DNA of 64,000 nucleotides from Symsagittifera roscoffensis. Lineage: Eukaryota; Xenacoelomorpha; Acoela; Convolutidae. The notes below the pieces were generated by a model. The model was not told the origin of the DNA. It worked only from the letters and a program-made list of their open reading frames with translations, and did no database searches. The DNA is taken from assembly GCF_963678635.1 (NCBI RefSeq), contig NC_087071.1, positions 4,107,624-4,171,623 on the forward strand. Reading direction: 5' to 3'. How positions within the stretch are numbered: the stretch's first letter is position 1; each line of letters begins with the position of its first letter. The position numbers and the translations under genes are program-made. Shown piece after piece: positions 11,101 to 23,042 of this stretch.

Positions 11101-12054
11101 CATTACCGAACAGTGTGTCCATAAAAATTACTGGCTTTTCTTGCCATTAAACGTTTTCTGAAGTTAGTTCTCGTTTATTGTTAAGTTTAATTACTCTTTG
11201 ATTTTCATCATGAAAAAAAAACAATCATTTTTTCAAAACTTTGATAAAAAATTAGGTGAAAATGTTGAATAGATTTTCTTAGTTATTTATAGATTCAATA
11301 ATTTCTGATGGAATTTTTTTTTCAGGGTGATGATTGCACTGATTGTTTCGAAGAGTGAGCTATGCAGACCGATAGAAATTTCCTTGAGTAAAATGATTAG
11401 GTCCACGTGAGCTCGAAAAAGACTACATCATATAAATTCAATCGAAAGTGATTCTTTGTGCGCTAATCGATTATTTCATGCTTGAACCAAATCTCCTAGA
11501 ACATTTAAAGTTGTTTTGTCTATAACTTAGTTTTTTTACAATGACAGTATTCAAAAACTAGAGTACAGTAAAATTGGGGATGAAATTCAAGGAATCTTGA
11601 ATAACTTAAATAAAAAACTGCCTAAAAATATTCCATAAAAAAATGATTAAAAATTTAACGGTCTGCTCAATGCGCAAAAACAAAACTTCACAGCTTCACA
11701 GATTCTGACATCATGAAGTATTTGCGGATTTGCCTCAATATATCTATGGTCCTGATGTGTAGTTTCATCTACTTGCGCTGCTATATCATTCTCAAATCGA
11801 CGCAAACTATCACAAGAAGCGCTATTCTAGCTAAAGCGTTTGCAGTAATTTTGATCTCCTGGGTAATTTTGGTGTTACCATATAACACATTCTATGACTT
11901 CAGCAGCCAATACTACCAGAGAAGGTCAAAACAAGGAATAGCGGGAATGATGAGAAGAGATGTCGGATTTTTTTTCAAGTCGCATTTAAAGTTATTTTCA
12001 TTGGCGTTCATAGTTACTCTTAAAATTTTTTTGATGTTTTTTGTTTATTTTTGA
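7974..12054 (+). CDS. Rhodopsin-like (class A) 7TM receptor gene, partial model
   Basis: Four exons fit one receptor: about 7974-8184, 8968-9112, 11326-11406 and 11694-12054. Exon 1 ends in a TM3-like helix with ...TLLALAIER and is cut inside the arginine codon. Exon 2 resumes R-YIIIVHSAEA, giving an ERY in place of the canonical DRY, then TM4 with a tryptophan (TVVWLTFSIPL). Exon 3 resembles extracellular loop 2 and has a Cys. Exon 4 holds TM5, a short basic loop, TM6 with WVILVLP and a weak TM7. TM1, TM2 and the NPxxY motif are not found, and TM3 has Gln where a disulphide Cys is usual. The exon 2-exon 3 phases only match if a weaker donor (GCG|gtgcat, about 9080) is used or an exon is missing. 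The family call is inferred from topology; the ligand is unknown. It may be partial or degenerate. Confidence 0.6.
8968..9112 (+). CDS. Receptor exon: ERY tyrosine, intracellular loop 2 and TM4
   Basis: The acceptor is tgtttcag and the strong donor is AAAGAG|gtaaga. It translates to 48 residues: YIIIVHSAEARSLL, a basic loop (NSSNRKK) and a hydrophobic TM4 (FYFTVVWLTFSIPL). An alternative donor inside TM4 (ACGCG|gtgcat, near 9080) would put the next recognised exon in frame. Confidence 0.6.
11326..11406 (+). CDS. Receptor exon: end of TM4 and extracellular loop 2 with Cys
   Basis: The acceptor is gaatttttttttcag and the donor is TCCAC|gtgagc, both good. Only one frame is open; it reads as a hydrophobic start (VMIALIV) followed by SKSELCRPIEISLSK. 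Its end phase matches an acceptor at 11693/11694 of the next exon. Confidence 0.45.
11694..12054 (+). CDS. Receptor exon: TM5, intracellular loop 3, TM6 and possible TM7
   Basis: The acceptor is aaaacttcacag. The frame reads FTDSDIMKYL, then TM5 (ICLNISMVLMCSFIYLRCY), a short basic loop with TITRSAILAK, TM6 (FAVILISWVILVLPYNTFY), a basic extracellular loop and a last hydrophobic stretch before TGA at 12052. The W-x-L-x-L-P in TM6 resembles the CWxP region of class A receptors. A TM7 NPxxY is absent, so the frame may be cut by a further intron, or the gene may be degenerate. Confidence 0.6.
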
Positions 12055-15000
12055 GACACTATCACAAAGAAATAAGAATTTTTCTGTATCACGCAGAAAC
12101 TGTGAGAAGTAACGAACTATAAAAGAATTATTTTCTTTCCTTTGCTTGAAAAAACTTTCAATCAAAAATTCAATTTATTACTGGCGCGAAATCACTTCTC
12201 AGAATTGAAAAAAAAGTGCCTAAAATACGCTTTATGGAATTTTTTTTTTGAGAATTAAAAATTTTTTTAGATACCATAAAGAAGCTGTTAAAACGCTCCC
12301 TTAAAGGTGCAAGGCCGTTAGAAAATTGGTCGTTTTTATTCACAAAAAAAAGAGAAAAAACCTTTAAAACTTATTTCTTTCTAGAAAATTTCTTATAGAA
12401 ATAGATCAGTTTAATCATTTCGTGCACATCAACATACATTTCACCAAAAATTTTAGTAATTTTGCTAAAAGTTTAGTTTTTTAAAAGTTAAGTAAATAGC
12501 GAAACCTTCAAACTTTGATTTTCAGTTTGGAAACTTGATTGGTTTTACTGAAAAAAAAATCAGTTGAGCTTTTCAAGTATTCATAGCTCATTGGAAGTTC
12601 TAACATTTTTGAAATACTATCAATTTATGTTTTGCAATAGCCATAATAACACAAAAAAAATTAATTTTGAGCATCTTATTTTATTGAGCAACAAAATTTT
12701 TAACAGTTTTTTATTCAAGAGAATATGATCATCTAAAAAGAGATAGGTTTTTTGATATTTTAAACCTAGCTAACTGACAGTGGAAAAGAATAATGAACGC
12801 TAGTAAACAAAAAAAACACTGGTTTGTTGGAAAAATTGCACATTTCCAATTTGACTAGAAAAAATAGACGCACTATAGGCTCACTAAATTTCTAGAACAA
12901 TTTATGACAAGCGCATTTTTATTCCGCTGGAAATCTGAAACTTAAGTTTCCCTTTCGAAACTAGAAGTTCTTAATGATTTTTTGCGCCATTTCAACGTTC
13001 TTATTTGGAGTAACTTTCAGCAGATGAACTTCAATTGAACTCAAAAAAAATTAATGAATGCACATAAACATGTATGAATGCACATCTGTACATCTGTAGT
13101 TTTTAAAGCTTTTTTAAAATGTTTTTTGAAAAAAAAATCACCAAAATCTACCCCACCAAAATCGACCCAAAAGTTTTCACTAGTTTATTACTCTTAATAG
13201 AAAACTAGTGAATGAATTGAAAGAAATGTCATGTTTTTATATATTAGTGAATGCCTTGTATTTTCCCAGATATTTTTTTGATGGTTTATGAAGTGTGATG
13301 GATTCAAGAAAATGTGACTATGAAAAAAGGCTTGGATTGCCGATTGGGATTCAGTTTTAAATTCTCGATTCAATATACCTGAAAGTAACTCAGAAGATGG
13401 AAAAAATCAGCTGGATGAAGTTTTTTTATGGCTACTCACTGAAAGCTTACTTCGCGGAATAAGGCCTCTTTTGATCTCTTAATTAAATTTAAAAAACAAA
13501 TAGCACAACTAAGTATACGCACAACCATTGATTCCGCTCTTCATAGAATTTGTTATTTTCTACTTGACATTGAAATGTTTGACATTTAAATCGTTTTGGT
13601 AACATTTGAAAGCATTTTCAAGAAATACAAATTGAGGACAAAAATGAGGGTAAAATTACGATTTTCTAAGGAAGATAAATTCCCCAGACTTCAATACTTC
13701 TCAAACATTTGATTCAAACTAATTTTGTGTTTCATTTTAGACAATTTAGTTTTCTCAGACATTTTTTCCAAATTGCTGCCAATCAGATAAAATTTTTCGT
13801 ATTATTTTTACTAATGTTTCCATCAAAAAACTAATTAAATTTGCATCCTTATATGGTAACTGGTTCAATTAAAGTTTTAGAGCATCAAAAGAGGGCGTGT
13901 CAGACTCAGCTTTGGGTTTGTCAACACTATTGTAGTTCTAGTCCTTATGATTCCTTTTCATGAGCCCCTTGTGTTAATCAAGAACATTATTCTGGAAAAA
14001 ATTAAAAGAATCAAGAATAAATTTGAAAGATAAGCTGACAAAAAAAAATTCAAAAAAAAATTCAAATACCCTGACATGTCTTTATTGTTGCCTCCAAATC
14101 ATTTGACCTGGGGAAAAACATCGTTCCAAATGAATTTGTAGATCCCCTGCTTAATTAATTCTATCCTCAGCTGAATTAAGAATTCAGAAGATAACCTTTT
14201 TACCTCAACAGAACCTTATGGACAAGTTAAACTGCTTGATTTTACGGAAATGGGTAAAATAATTCGTGGTGTTTATACGAGACGTCTTAAGCTCAAAACA
14301 CAGACATTACAAGATTTTGAATTTCTGATTTTGAAAAAACATTCAAACTACTAATGTTTTTCTCATCTCGAAATGATTTTATTCAATTTATCAAATAGTG
14401 CGTCCAATTAAAACCAGTTTCAAATACAAAATGACCAAATGAAACAAAAACCCACGCAGAGTACGCATTTTTTATATTTTTTCAACAAAATTTTCCAAAC
14501 ACTCTGTAGAGTTCGAAGTGATAAATTAACTGTCTAATAACATGTTTTTGAGACCAAAAAGCTTGTCTGATTTGATTATGAAAATTTTTCTGAGACAGAA
14601 AAAACCGCCGTTTTTGCGTTGATAGTACAAAAGTTAAATGATAGGGATTTTTACAATCAAGGCTCCTCTTTTATCGAAAAAAAACTTCAAGATTGTTTTC
14701 TTACGGCTAATGAAAAAACTTCTCAAAACAACTGATCAAACAATGCAAAAAAAAACCTGAAAAATTGAATATTTTGCGTTCAGTTTTTTCTTCCTTTTGT
14801 GGCTTAACGCTACCTCAAAAAAAAACTTGGTATTATTAGCCAAGATTTTTATTGAACCTCTCGGCTAATTTTGAGTTTTTCCCATTTTTACGACTCCTAA
14901 TTTTTACTACTTGAATTTTGAGTTTTGAAATTTTGACTAAATTGAAGTTTTCTTATATTTGATTGGCTAAAGCATTTTTTTTGAAACTTTCAGTAGAATT

Positions 15001-15473
15001 TTTTTGTTGATTTTCAAAATTAAAATTAGAGTATTCTTTGAATAGATTGGTCGAGGCATTTCTATTAAGCGTTAAGACATTGCTGCTCGTGAAAATGTTT
15101 ATATTGTCTATCATCACTAGCTGTTTTGCTGCTTAAGTCTCTTTTTTCACCTGAGTAAAATTCTTTTAATGTGAAATGTAAAAAGTTCTAAATTGTCTCC
15201 TAGAATGAGATGTTCAAATTCTAATTACCCCTTTTTACTGTTTTGAAGATAAAATATAAGACTCAGCTGACAGTAAAAACAAGTATTCCCGCATTCATTA
15301 AACGAAACGAGCGTGCCAACGAGGCCCCGCCCTCCTGCTGCAACGAGCCCCATCCCTCCCGAAACCCAGTTGTCAAAATTTTTCAACGGATACTTCTCTG
15401 TTTGAAACTATTTCACCCTTTTTTGATTGACCAATCCAAAATTTTTTTCTGAAAGACAGCTTTTTAGTGCCAG
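12055..15473. other. AT-rich intergenic or intronic DNA; one weak exon candidate
   Basis: This stretch is rich in homopolymer A/T and AAATTTTCAAAA-type words with no recognisable gene. The one exception is about 15243-15373, an open stretch after tactgttttgaag whose codons become GC-rich and read NEAPPSCCNEPHPS. A Cys-Cys pair in a polar tail could fit a receptor C-terminus, but I have no splice or homology support, and C-rich DNA is common next to the repeats here. Confidence 0.3.
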
Positions 15474-16191
15474 TATCCCACACCGTTGGATAATAATCAA
15501 TTTTAATGGAAAAATGTTGTCTGAAATGTTGGCATTATAATTTATTAATGTTGCAAGTTTAGACCATAAAATCAAGTATTTTGTCCTTATAAACAATTAT
15601 TTCCGTATAAACACAATCAATTGAAATCCATTATAATTCATCATAATGGATTTTTTTTTGCAAAATCTTCAGGAAACATTTCTGCATTACTGACGGCCTA
15701 CTCGAAATCTAAACTTACTCAATTTGATATACTTACTGTTAAATTACCACCCCCATGTTTACTCCAATCCCCATTTAGCGCCAACGCACCGAAATTTCCT
15801 GGAAAAAAAGTCATTATAATGAGTTTTTGTTGACAAAAATGTTGTCTATGTATTGCAAATTTAGAAAATGTAATGGATTTTAAATCCATAATAATCCCTT
15901 TTTTCAGAAAACAAAAATCTAATATAATCGATTAAATCCATTTTTGTTTTTAAAAAAAATCGATTATTTTTTGTAGATTTTTACTCTAGTTTTTGGAGCT
16001 TTCTGCAAAAACCGAGCGCTGAATAACACATTCATCCCAACACTCGCGGTTTCCTGCCCTCCATGTCTCCAGCATTTCCCCCCTCGTAGCCCTTCTCCAC
16101 TACACCCATCTTCACTAGGCCCCTCGCTATGCCCTACGTCCCCCTCTATGTCCCGTCCCCCTTTTTTCAACTCCCCACTCGCGTTTACCCC

Positions 16192-16447
16192 TGTGATAGC
16201 TGTTGAATTAACTCAAGTATTTGTAAAACAGAATAAGTAAAACGTTTTAATTTAGACTGCTAACTTGTCTTATTTTAGATCTGAGATCATGCCTGTCTTT
16301 TCATGTCTCTCTATCAACAGCAATGTCCTAACTGACTATTGCGTTTGGCCTGCAAAGAACGGCCTTGAATAATAACAATACATAACAGAATAATTAATAG
16401 CACTATTCTCAGAGGTTACTGTGGCAGCAGTACTACACGGTACCACA
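16192..16447 (-). repeat. 3' LTR of gypsy element 2
   Basis: The 256-bp LTR reads TGTGATAGCTGTTG...GGTACCACA on the plus strand. The plus-strand pyrimidine tract TTCCCCT right after it is the element's polypurine tract on the minus strand. It is preceded by the target duplication ACCCC. Confidence 0.92.
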
Positions 16448-16720
16448 TTCCCCTGACGACAACAAAATTTTATATAATACTTTATGAAATTTTATAAATA
16501 ATACGAGATATCAAAATTTAAGAAAATTGTTCTCCTTTTCATTAGTCTTTTGTTATTTTCTTTAATACTTCTTCTTTGTTTTTGCGGCGTTCCATGATCC
16601 CGCCTCGTCCAGTGACGTAGCACCAAACTTTCTCTTGAAAAGGTGTCTCTCTAGCCTGTCAAACGTGTTGGTTTCCGACGTTTCCTTGTTGTTTATGTTC
16701 AACTTCGCTAGTCGCACTCT

Positions 16721-17047
16721 CTAGGCCTCAAGTGCTGCCAGATTCAACTCGGTGACATCATCCTCACAACCAATCAGTTTTATCGAGTGTGATACGGGAC
16801 TGCCATACCTCTTCGGTCCCTGGTTTTTAGTTTGTCTATTACTCCGTCTGACTGTCGTGGTGTCTTCCTCCTTATCGGATTCATCCGCAAATCCTGGTGT
16901 GGAATAATCAACTGGGTCCATTTGTCGTGACATTAGTTTTTCGGCTTCTTTTTGGACTCCGCGGGTCAACACTGGATTTGTTACATCTTCCCATTCTTGA
17001 GATGTCATGTTATTGTTTTGAAATGTGTCCAGAATTTCTTTTTCGCT
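16721..17047 (-). pseudogene. Gypsy element 2 pol C-terminal tail
   Basis: The frame is in phase with the integrase after the TGA at 17048. It carries RRSNRQTKNQGPKRYG, a basic motif with a tyrosine typical of gypsy integrase C-termini, and ends 273 bp before the 3' LTR. Confidence 0.65.
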
Positions 17048-18802
17048 TCACTGTTGTGTGATCTTCTTGGTAGTAGGAACTTCCTTTGGTGTCGACGACG
17101 GTATGTATACTGCCTCGTTACTCGTATCACGTTGTTTAGTAACTGTTTTGGCAGCTTTCGTCGTTCCTGATTCTTGTGTTTTGCCCCTTGTCGGTTTTGT
17201 GTTCTGGGCTACTGGTCCTGCTCTGTTCGGTTTTCCCCGTTTACCTCCTAAGTTAAGGCCTCCGCCGGTTCTTGTGTCTCTTGATGTGACTACGCTCGGT
17301 GAGTTTTGAAACTTTTCTTTTAGCTGACTATCCTCTAGATTTTCATCTCTTAGCCCCCGGTCTTTCGCGTCGTGTTCTTCGGCAGAATCGCTGTCTTCCT
17401 CTACTGGAAGTGTTCCTGTTTTTTGTTGTTTACTTCTCGGTTCCTCTCCGGTTGGGCTCCTTTTCTTCTCTGGACTATAGACTTTGGGCTGTGTTGACAG
17501 TTTAGATCGTGCAATGTCGCTTTTTCGATATGATGCACCTGCAGCCGTTTTGATGGTCGATGGTGTCGCTGATACTATCTTGGATTTGAAGGGTATTGTC
17601 AGGGCCTTCCCGCTCTTGCTTTGTTCGTGTTTCCGAAGGAAACTTCCAGACAAATCCTCCTTTGATTTGGTTTGTTTGTCTTCGATGAATCCACGTTCCC
17701 ATGAGTATAGAAGTTCTTTCCTCAGTTCGGGATTTATCGTGCTGGTTTCATCTACGACCCGGCGTAATTCACTGTCTGAGAGGTCCCGTCTGGTGGCATT
17801 CCACTTAGCGTTTGCCTCTAGAAGTTGTTTGAGTTCTTTAGCTCTGGCCCTCTCTTTTGCCATCGCCGTGTCGTGTCGAAACAAAGGGCTTGTATCCCTG
17901 CTATTTCGTCCTTTGCGAATGATTTTAACCTTCTCCCTCGACTGATCTATTCGCCTTTTCAGCTGTGATGCTGTTAGTGCCGATCTCTCCAAGTGTTCTT
18001 TATCTAAACGATCAGAATCCATCAAAAATTTATCCCTAACAATCTTAAATTCCGTTTTCGGTAATCGGCCAAAGTGTGCTTCGAACGGGGACACTTTTAT
18101 TGATTTCTGTTTATTCCATCTTAGGTCCCTAATTATTGTACTCAAACATAGTTTAATCGATTGTACTTTCTCGTCGAGTAGCATTACCCCCAATCTTCTT
18201 TTAATGGTTTGTATCGTTCGTTCGACTAAGCCACATCCTCGGTGATCCCCGACTGGACAGAATTTTTGTGCGATGTTATTTTCGGTGCAAAATTTTTTCA
18301 TAGCTTTCCCTTTGAATCCCGAAAATTGGTCCGTTTTAATCGATTCCGGTATTCCATGAGTGTCTATGTAAGTACGGAGAAATTTTATTGTTGATTTTCC
18401 CCCTGTAGATTTCGTTACTTTGACTGATGGAAATTTTGAGTATCTATCGATAGCGACTAATAAGTATATCTTCTTCCCCTTATGATCTTCAAGTGGGCCC
18501 GCATAATCTAATTGTAGTTCTTGACCTGGCTGTGACAACAGTGGGAGTGGTTTAGCCGAATTTTTTGGAATTAAGTATTTAGCGTTCTTACCATAGCGAG
18601 TACAGCTTCTACACTCTACGGCCATATTGACTATGTCTTTATGCATATGCGGCCACCACAGGTAGTTTGAGACCTCCAACATTGCTTCCTGTCCAGGATG
18701 ACCTTGATGAAGTCGTCGGAGCACTGCTTGTCTCAACTTTTCGGGCACGGCCAGACGATTGTCTACAAGAAGGCAATCGTCTACCACCGACATCTGGTGC
18801 AC
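17048..18802 (-). pseudogene. Gypsy element 2 integrase
   Basis: The frame (584 codons) starts inside the integrase, so its first ATG is not a true start. The HHCC finger is visible (LHQGHPG...ECRSCTRYGKN) and the DDE core is LDYAGPL, IKTDQFSGF and GLVERTIQT, followed by SPFEAHFGRLP. The C-terminal half is basic and low-complexity. It ends at TGA (17050-17048), which lies in frame with the downstream tail, so this is a third in-frame stop. Confidence 0.85.
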
Positions 18803-19502
18803 AGAGGATTTGTGTAGGGTCCCATGAGCTCGAAACCATGTCTGTCATTTCGTTGCACTACTCTTCTTAGCCGGTCCATCCAGGTATCTTCTGACACTAG
18901 TTCTGCGAGGAGACTTTTGTCAAATAATTTATCGAGTGAAAGTGGGTTATCTGTCTCCATTAACTGTTCCCCCCGTTTGTACTCAGATTTTCTTGAATTG
19001 TGTCTCGTTTTCTGTGGTGTGATTACACAAGTCTCTGTTCCTGAACTGTAATCCCGTCACTATCCAGAGTTAAATCAACTTCGACGATTTGTCCCACTTC
19101 TGCTTCGTCTCCGGAAGTGGATAGACCTGGTGGTTTCGGGTTTTGTATCCCCGAAATAGCCTCTAACTCCATTGCTGCAAAGGGGGGTTCTGTACTCCTT
19201 CCTGAGCCAACCAGTTCCCAGAATGAGACTATTTTTGATTGAGCTGTTGAAACAGTTGATGTCGATGGTCCTCTTTTTTCCTGGGCTGACTGTTTGAGCA
19301 GTTGACGTTGATTGTCCACTTTGAGTGTTTGGCAAATACCACATCGCCTGTGTTGTTTGTTCCAAGTCCGAATCCTCTGATTCTGATATGTGTGGTCTTA
19401 TCATCCTAGTCCTGTGAAACGTTGTTGTCACTTCTTTTCTCAAGGTTTTGTTGTTATCTCTCTCCTGGATTCTGACCATCTTTTTCTCTTTTCCGTTATT
19501 TT
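18803..19502 (-). pseudogene. Gypsy element 2 pol linker, coding split over shifted frames
   Basis: Coding-like text moves between two frames. One frame gives an acidic stretch (ISESEDSDLEQ) down to about 19320. Another gives SFWELVGSGRSTEPP and EVDLTLDSDG to about 19040. The first frame then resumes with ETDNPLSLDKLFDK and SEDTWMDRLRRVV down to about 18800. This last piece is a typical gypsy region just before the integrase zinc finger. Each transition needs a small indel, and the linker has no conserved fold, so exact points are uncertain. Confidence 0.55.
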
Positions 19503-21008
19503 TCAATTCGTCTGAGTTTTTTTTTTTGATTTCTGAGTTAAAAATTTTCTGGTTTTTTCCAATAACTGAATCGATTGTATCCGCTGACGATTTTGAGATA
19601 TACTGATTTTTGGATTTTCGCGCTTCTCTCGTTGAAACGAACGCGAATCTTCATTTCTTTCGTTCCGGTCGTGCTTTGTCCGTTTTGGACCGTTTTGGTT
19701 GCTATAGCAACGGGTAGATGACGTGTTCTTAAACGACATATTTTGATCAGTTCTAGAAAATTCTAGAACGTTTTCGTTCCGGTCGAGCCTATCCTGATCA
19801 TTTAATCGACTGTTTAAACAGTCGAGAGCTTTATGGAAATTTTCGATTGATGTAACTACGAATTTCTCATCCAATACTGACTCCGGCCAAGGTTCCCCCT
19901 TTGGATTTCGAGAAAGATAATCTACTATACCCATATCTTGTCCTGGTAAATGAACAACCTTAAATTGGTAAGGTAATAGTCTGTCTACCCATCTAGTTAA
20001 TCTAGATTGGTACGTTTTATTTGATTTATTTTCATCCAACGCCGAGACCAGCGCTTTGTGATCTATAGCGATTACGAATTCCCTACCTAATAAGTAGTGT
20101 TTAAATCGGTAAACCGACCATACAACTGCAAGCAGTTCGAGCTCATTTGTGGAATATTTTTTTTCTTGTGTGTTTAGGTACCTGGAAGCGAATGCGATTG
20201 GTATCCACTCCCCCTCAGCGTTTTGTTGTTCTAGCGATGCGCCCAGCCCACTGTGACTGGCATCACATTTCACCCTAGTGTCTAAACTGGGGTCATAATA
20301 ATGAATTTTTGTTATATTCGCAACTGCTATTTTTATTGACTCGAATATTTCCGAATGTTCTTCTTTCCATTCGAATTTTTTTACTTGAAATTTTACACTT
20401 TTGAGTTTCTTTTTCTCATTTTCTTCGCGTAATAGTGGTCTCAATTTTTCTGTTAGCGTAGCCGCATTTGGGATGAACTTGGCCAGATGGTTTATACTAC
20501 CTAGAAATGATCTAAGTTGTTTCAGTGATGTTGGCGGGCTAAGTTTTAGTATCGCTTCTGTTTTTGTAATCTTAGGAGAGATTCCATCCGACGATAACTT
20601 ATGCCCCAACCAATTCACCTCCTGTTGAAAAAATTCACATTTCGACAGTTTTAATGCCAAATTCTCTTTATCTAGCTTTTTTAGGACATTCATAATCAAT
20701 TCTTCATGTTCTTGTTCACTCCCTTTTGATACAATGAGTATATCGTCAAGAAAACAGAACGTGTTTTCCGCATGATTTAATGTTCTGTCCATAGCTTTTT
20801 GAAACTCTGCTGGCATGTCTGCCAAACCATAAAATCCTGTTAGGAATCTGTATGTACCAGTGGCTTGCCCACCTATGATGTTGAAATTGCATTGTTTCGC
20901 TGTCTCTGCAGTCAGCTTTAGTTGACTGTACGCGTACTTCAAATCTAGTACTGAGAAATACAGTTTCCCGTTTGTGTTCGCTGTGACAATTTGACTAACA
21001 CCGTCTAT
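19503..21008 (-). pseudogene. Gypsy element 2 reverse transcriptase palm, RNase H and linker
   Basis: The frame continues from the previous piece. Reverse transcriptase motifs are YFSVLDLKYAYSQL, TGTYRFLTGFYGL and the catalytic CFLDDILIVSK. RNase H follows with KCDASHSGLGASLEQ, STNELELLAVVW and IAIDHKALV, then VDYLSRNPKG, which marks the start of the linker to integrase. A charged, low-complexity region follows; the frame stops at 19503 near a homopolymer (AAAAAAAAAAA on the minus strand), where coding appears to shift frame. Confidence 0.85.
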
Positions 21009-22679
21009 CTATTCGTCCACATTTGGCATTTGATATTTGTTTTTAAACAATTGTCTATTGATGGGTTTGGCGTCTAGCGCCAACTTTATGGAATCATCTT
21101 TTTTCACTGTTATTACAATAGGTGCTATAAAACAATCACTAGTGCTTTTTTCTAATCGTTCTATATGCCCTTCTTTTAACAGTTTTTTCATTTCCTCGTA
21201 CACTTTCTCTTGTATGTGTATCGGAATGCGTCTCCCCTTTTCTTGTAAAGGGCAGAGTGGGTATTTGAACTTTGTGCTAACCACATGGTTTTTGGAGCAC
21301 CCTTGACGATCGAAAAGATTCTTAAATTTACTATAAAATTTGTTTTTCCAACCTTCTGACTGTTCGCACAGTAAGACATCAAACCTCGTCTTTTCTTTTG
21401 GTGCCAACTTCTGTGTTGTGTGTATTCCCACTTTGCTCTGTAAATCCAGCCCCAAGATACACCGTGTGCGTCTTTCTGTGATTAAGAACGATGCTCCCAC
21501 CACTTCCCATCCCGCCGAACGGATGTTCTTGGTGATTGCACCCAGTATGTTAATCGGCTGCTTGTTGTAGTCTACAAATTTTGTAGACAGATTGAGATTC
21601 TCCCGTGGAATGAACTTGGTATTTTTCGAAGATTCTAGAATCGTCTTTGCAGTCGCCCAGTTCAAGAAAGATACTGGACTACCCGTATCAATGGTCATAT
21701 TTACGATCTGATGATCGATTCTCACCAGAGCCTTTAGTGACCTTATTTGTTTCGATCGAGTATTTCTTCTGATGTCAACCTTTTGTACATCCTTTCTGTG
21801 CTTGTCGGTTTCCTTGTTTTTATTCGATTGCCGTTTTATATATTCATCAATTTCTTCCAGCGAAGATATTTCTGATTCGACCGACATAATTTCGAATTCC
21901 TCACACGATTCGAATGACTGAATCAGATTACACTCTTCATCTGATCTTGATGATTTTTCTGCAATCTCATTCACTTGTTGTGATTTACACATTTTAGCGA
22001 AGTGGTTCGGTTTAGAACAATTCTTACATGTTTTACCCATGGCCGGGCATTTCTTCAGATGTCCTTCTCCGAATATTTGACCACATCGGGTACACGTCTT
22101 TGAATCTGCAAAACTTCTCCCCTCCTTTCTGTCTGCAAATTTCTTTCTATACCCACTGTTTGCTTGTCTTCTTCCGCTAGCATTTTTGTTACCGATACTC
22201 ATTATGGGTTCTTGTTTTATCTTCGCTGCCCCATTTACTTGAACTGTACTTGCAGTTGTTGCGTTAGTTTTCTGAAACGCCTGTGTTGTCTGTTTACTTT
22301 GTTCAAACTTTAACGCTCTTTTCAGTACTTCTTCCGGTGAAAATGTTTCAAATGTCAATGTGTCTTGTAATACCAAATTCTTCATTTTCGAGATGAATAG
22401 GTCCCGCACTAACTGATCCTCCAGTGTTCCTAGCTCAGCTTTTGCTGCTTGTACAGTTAGTGCTGCATGAAATGCCTCGAGTGTTTCCCCAGTTTCTTGT
22501 GATCGATTGAATAATTTGTAACGTTCATATGTAACACTCTGTGATTTATCAAATGACACTTTCGCCAATGCCACCATCTCTCGAAATTCTAACTTTGACA
22601 CTTCCACATGGGGGTTCTTTTGAACGAATTTCTTCTTACCTTCTGTACCCAACGCCAGGAATAGTCTGGAAGCGACTCT
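21009..22679 (-). pseudogene. Gypsy element 2 gag C-terminus, protease and start of reverse transcriptase
   Basis: The reading frame is the same as the N-terminal gag part. It holds the rest of capsid, a nucleocapsid with CTRCGQIF...HLKKCPAMGKTC and CKNCSKPNHFAKMC, an aspartic protease with TIDTGSPVSFL, and the N-terminal reverse transcriptase (EEMKKLLKEGHIERL, APIVITVKKD, KYQMPN). It ends at TAG (21011-21009) between VDE and IDGVSQ. The close relative at 58370-64000 has VEELVDTIGQ at this place, so the stop replaces a leucine codon by one base change. Confidence 0.85.
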
Positions 22680-23042
22680 TTACTGTACCTCGTTGTAGTA
22701 TACGTTGTGACCAACCTTTGGACCTCTAGCTCTTCTTTCTTCATTTTCCAGGTTAATTTTATCTCTAGCTAGTTGATCTCTGGCTTCTCTATCAACAATC
22801 GCCTGTGCATTTTCGTTTTCCTTTGGAGTTTCGGATCTTGGTAATTGTTCCAACAGAACTTCTTTTGGTTCTTGTAACAAAAGTTCCGGGTCCACGCTCT
22901 CCTTTACGGTCACTGCCAAAAAAAATTGATCTAGCCATATCCTAAAATTCCAGGGAGGGTCAGAGTTCGCGGTTGTCCAAAATACTGGAATCCCCATGTC
23001 CGTTCTGTTGTCTTGTGACAGAAATCCTGCTGGCTGCGCCAT
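22680..23042 (-). pseudogene. Gypsy element 2 gag, N-terminal part
   Basis: The frame has 120 codons starting at an ATG whose A is the last LTR base; the opening residues MAQPAG are encoded by the primer-binding site. It contains NFRIWLDQFFLAVTVKES, typical of the start of a gypsy capsid, and a charged helix. It ends at TAA (22682-22680) directly before RVASRLFLALG in the same frame, which is a normal capsid continuation, so the stop looks like a nonsense mutation. Confidence 0.8.
23023..23041 (-). promoter_or_regulatory. Primer-binding site of gypsy element 2 (tRNA-Ser-like)
   Basis: On the minus strand TGGCGCAGCCAGCAGGATT follows the LTR directly. Its complement has the layout of a tRNA 3' end: T-loop AAT, T-stem CCTGC, acceptor TGGCTGC, discriminator G and CCA. 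Discriminator G with this T-stem fits a serine tRNA; the tRNA identity is an inference. The PBS also encodes the first residues of gag. Confidence 0.7.

Noticed and set aside
16721-23042. Stop-codon readthrough or an alternative genetic code in gypsy element 2
   Set aside because: All three stop types interrupt it along with frameshifts, while the intact copia frame in the same window uses the standard code.
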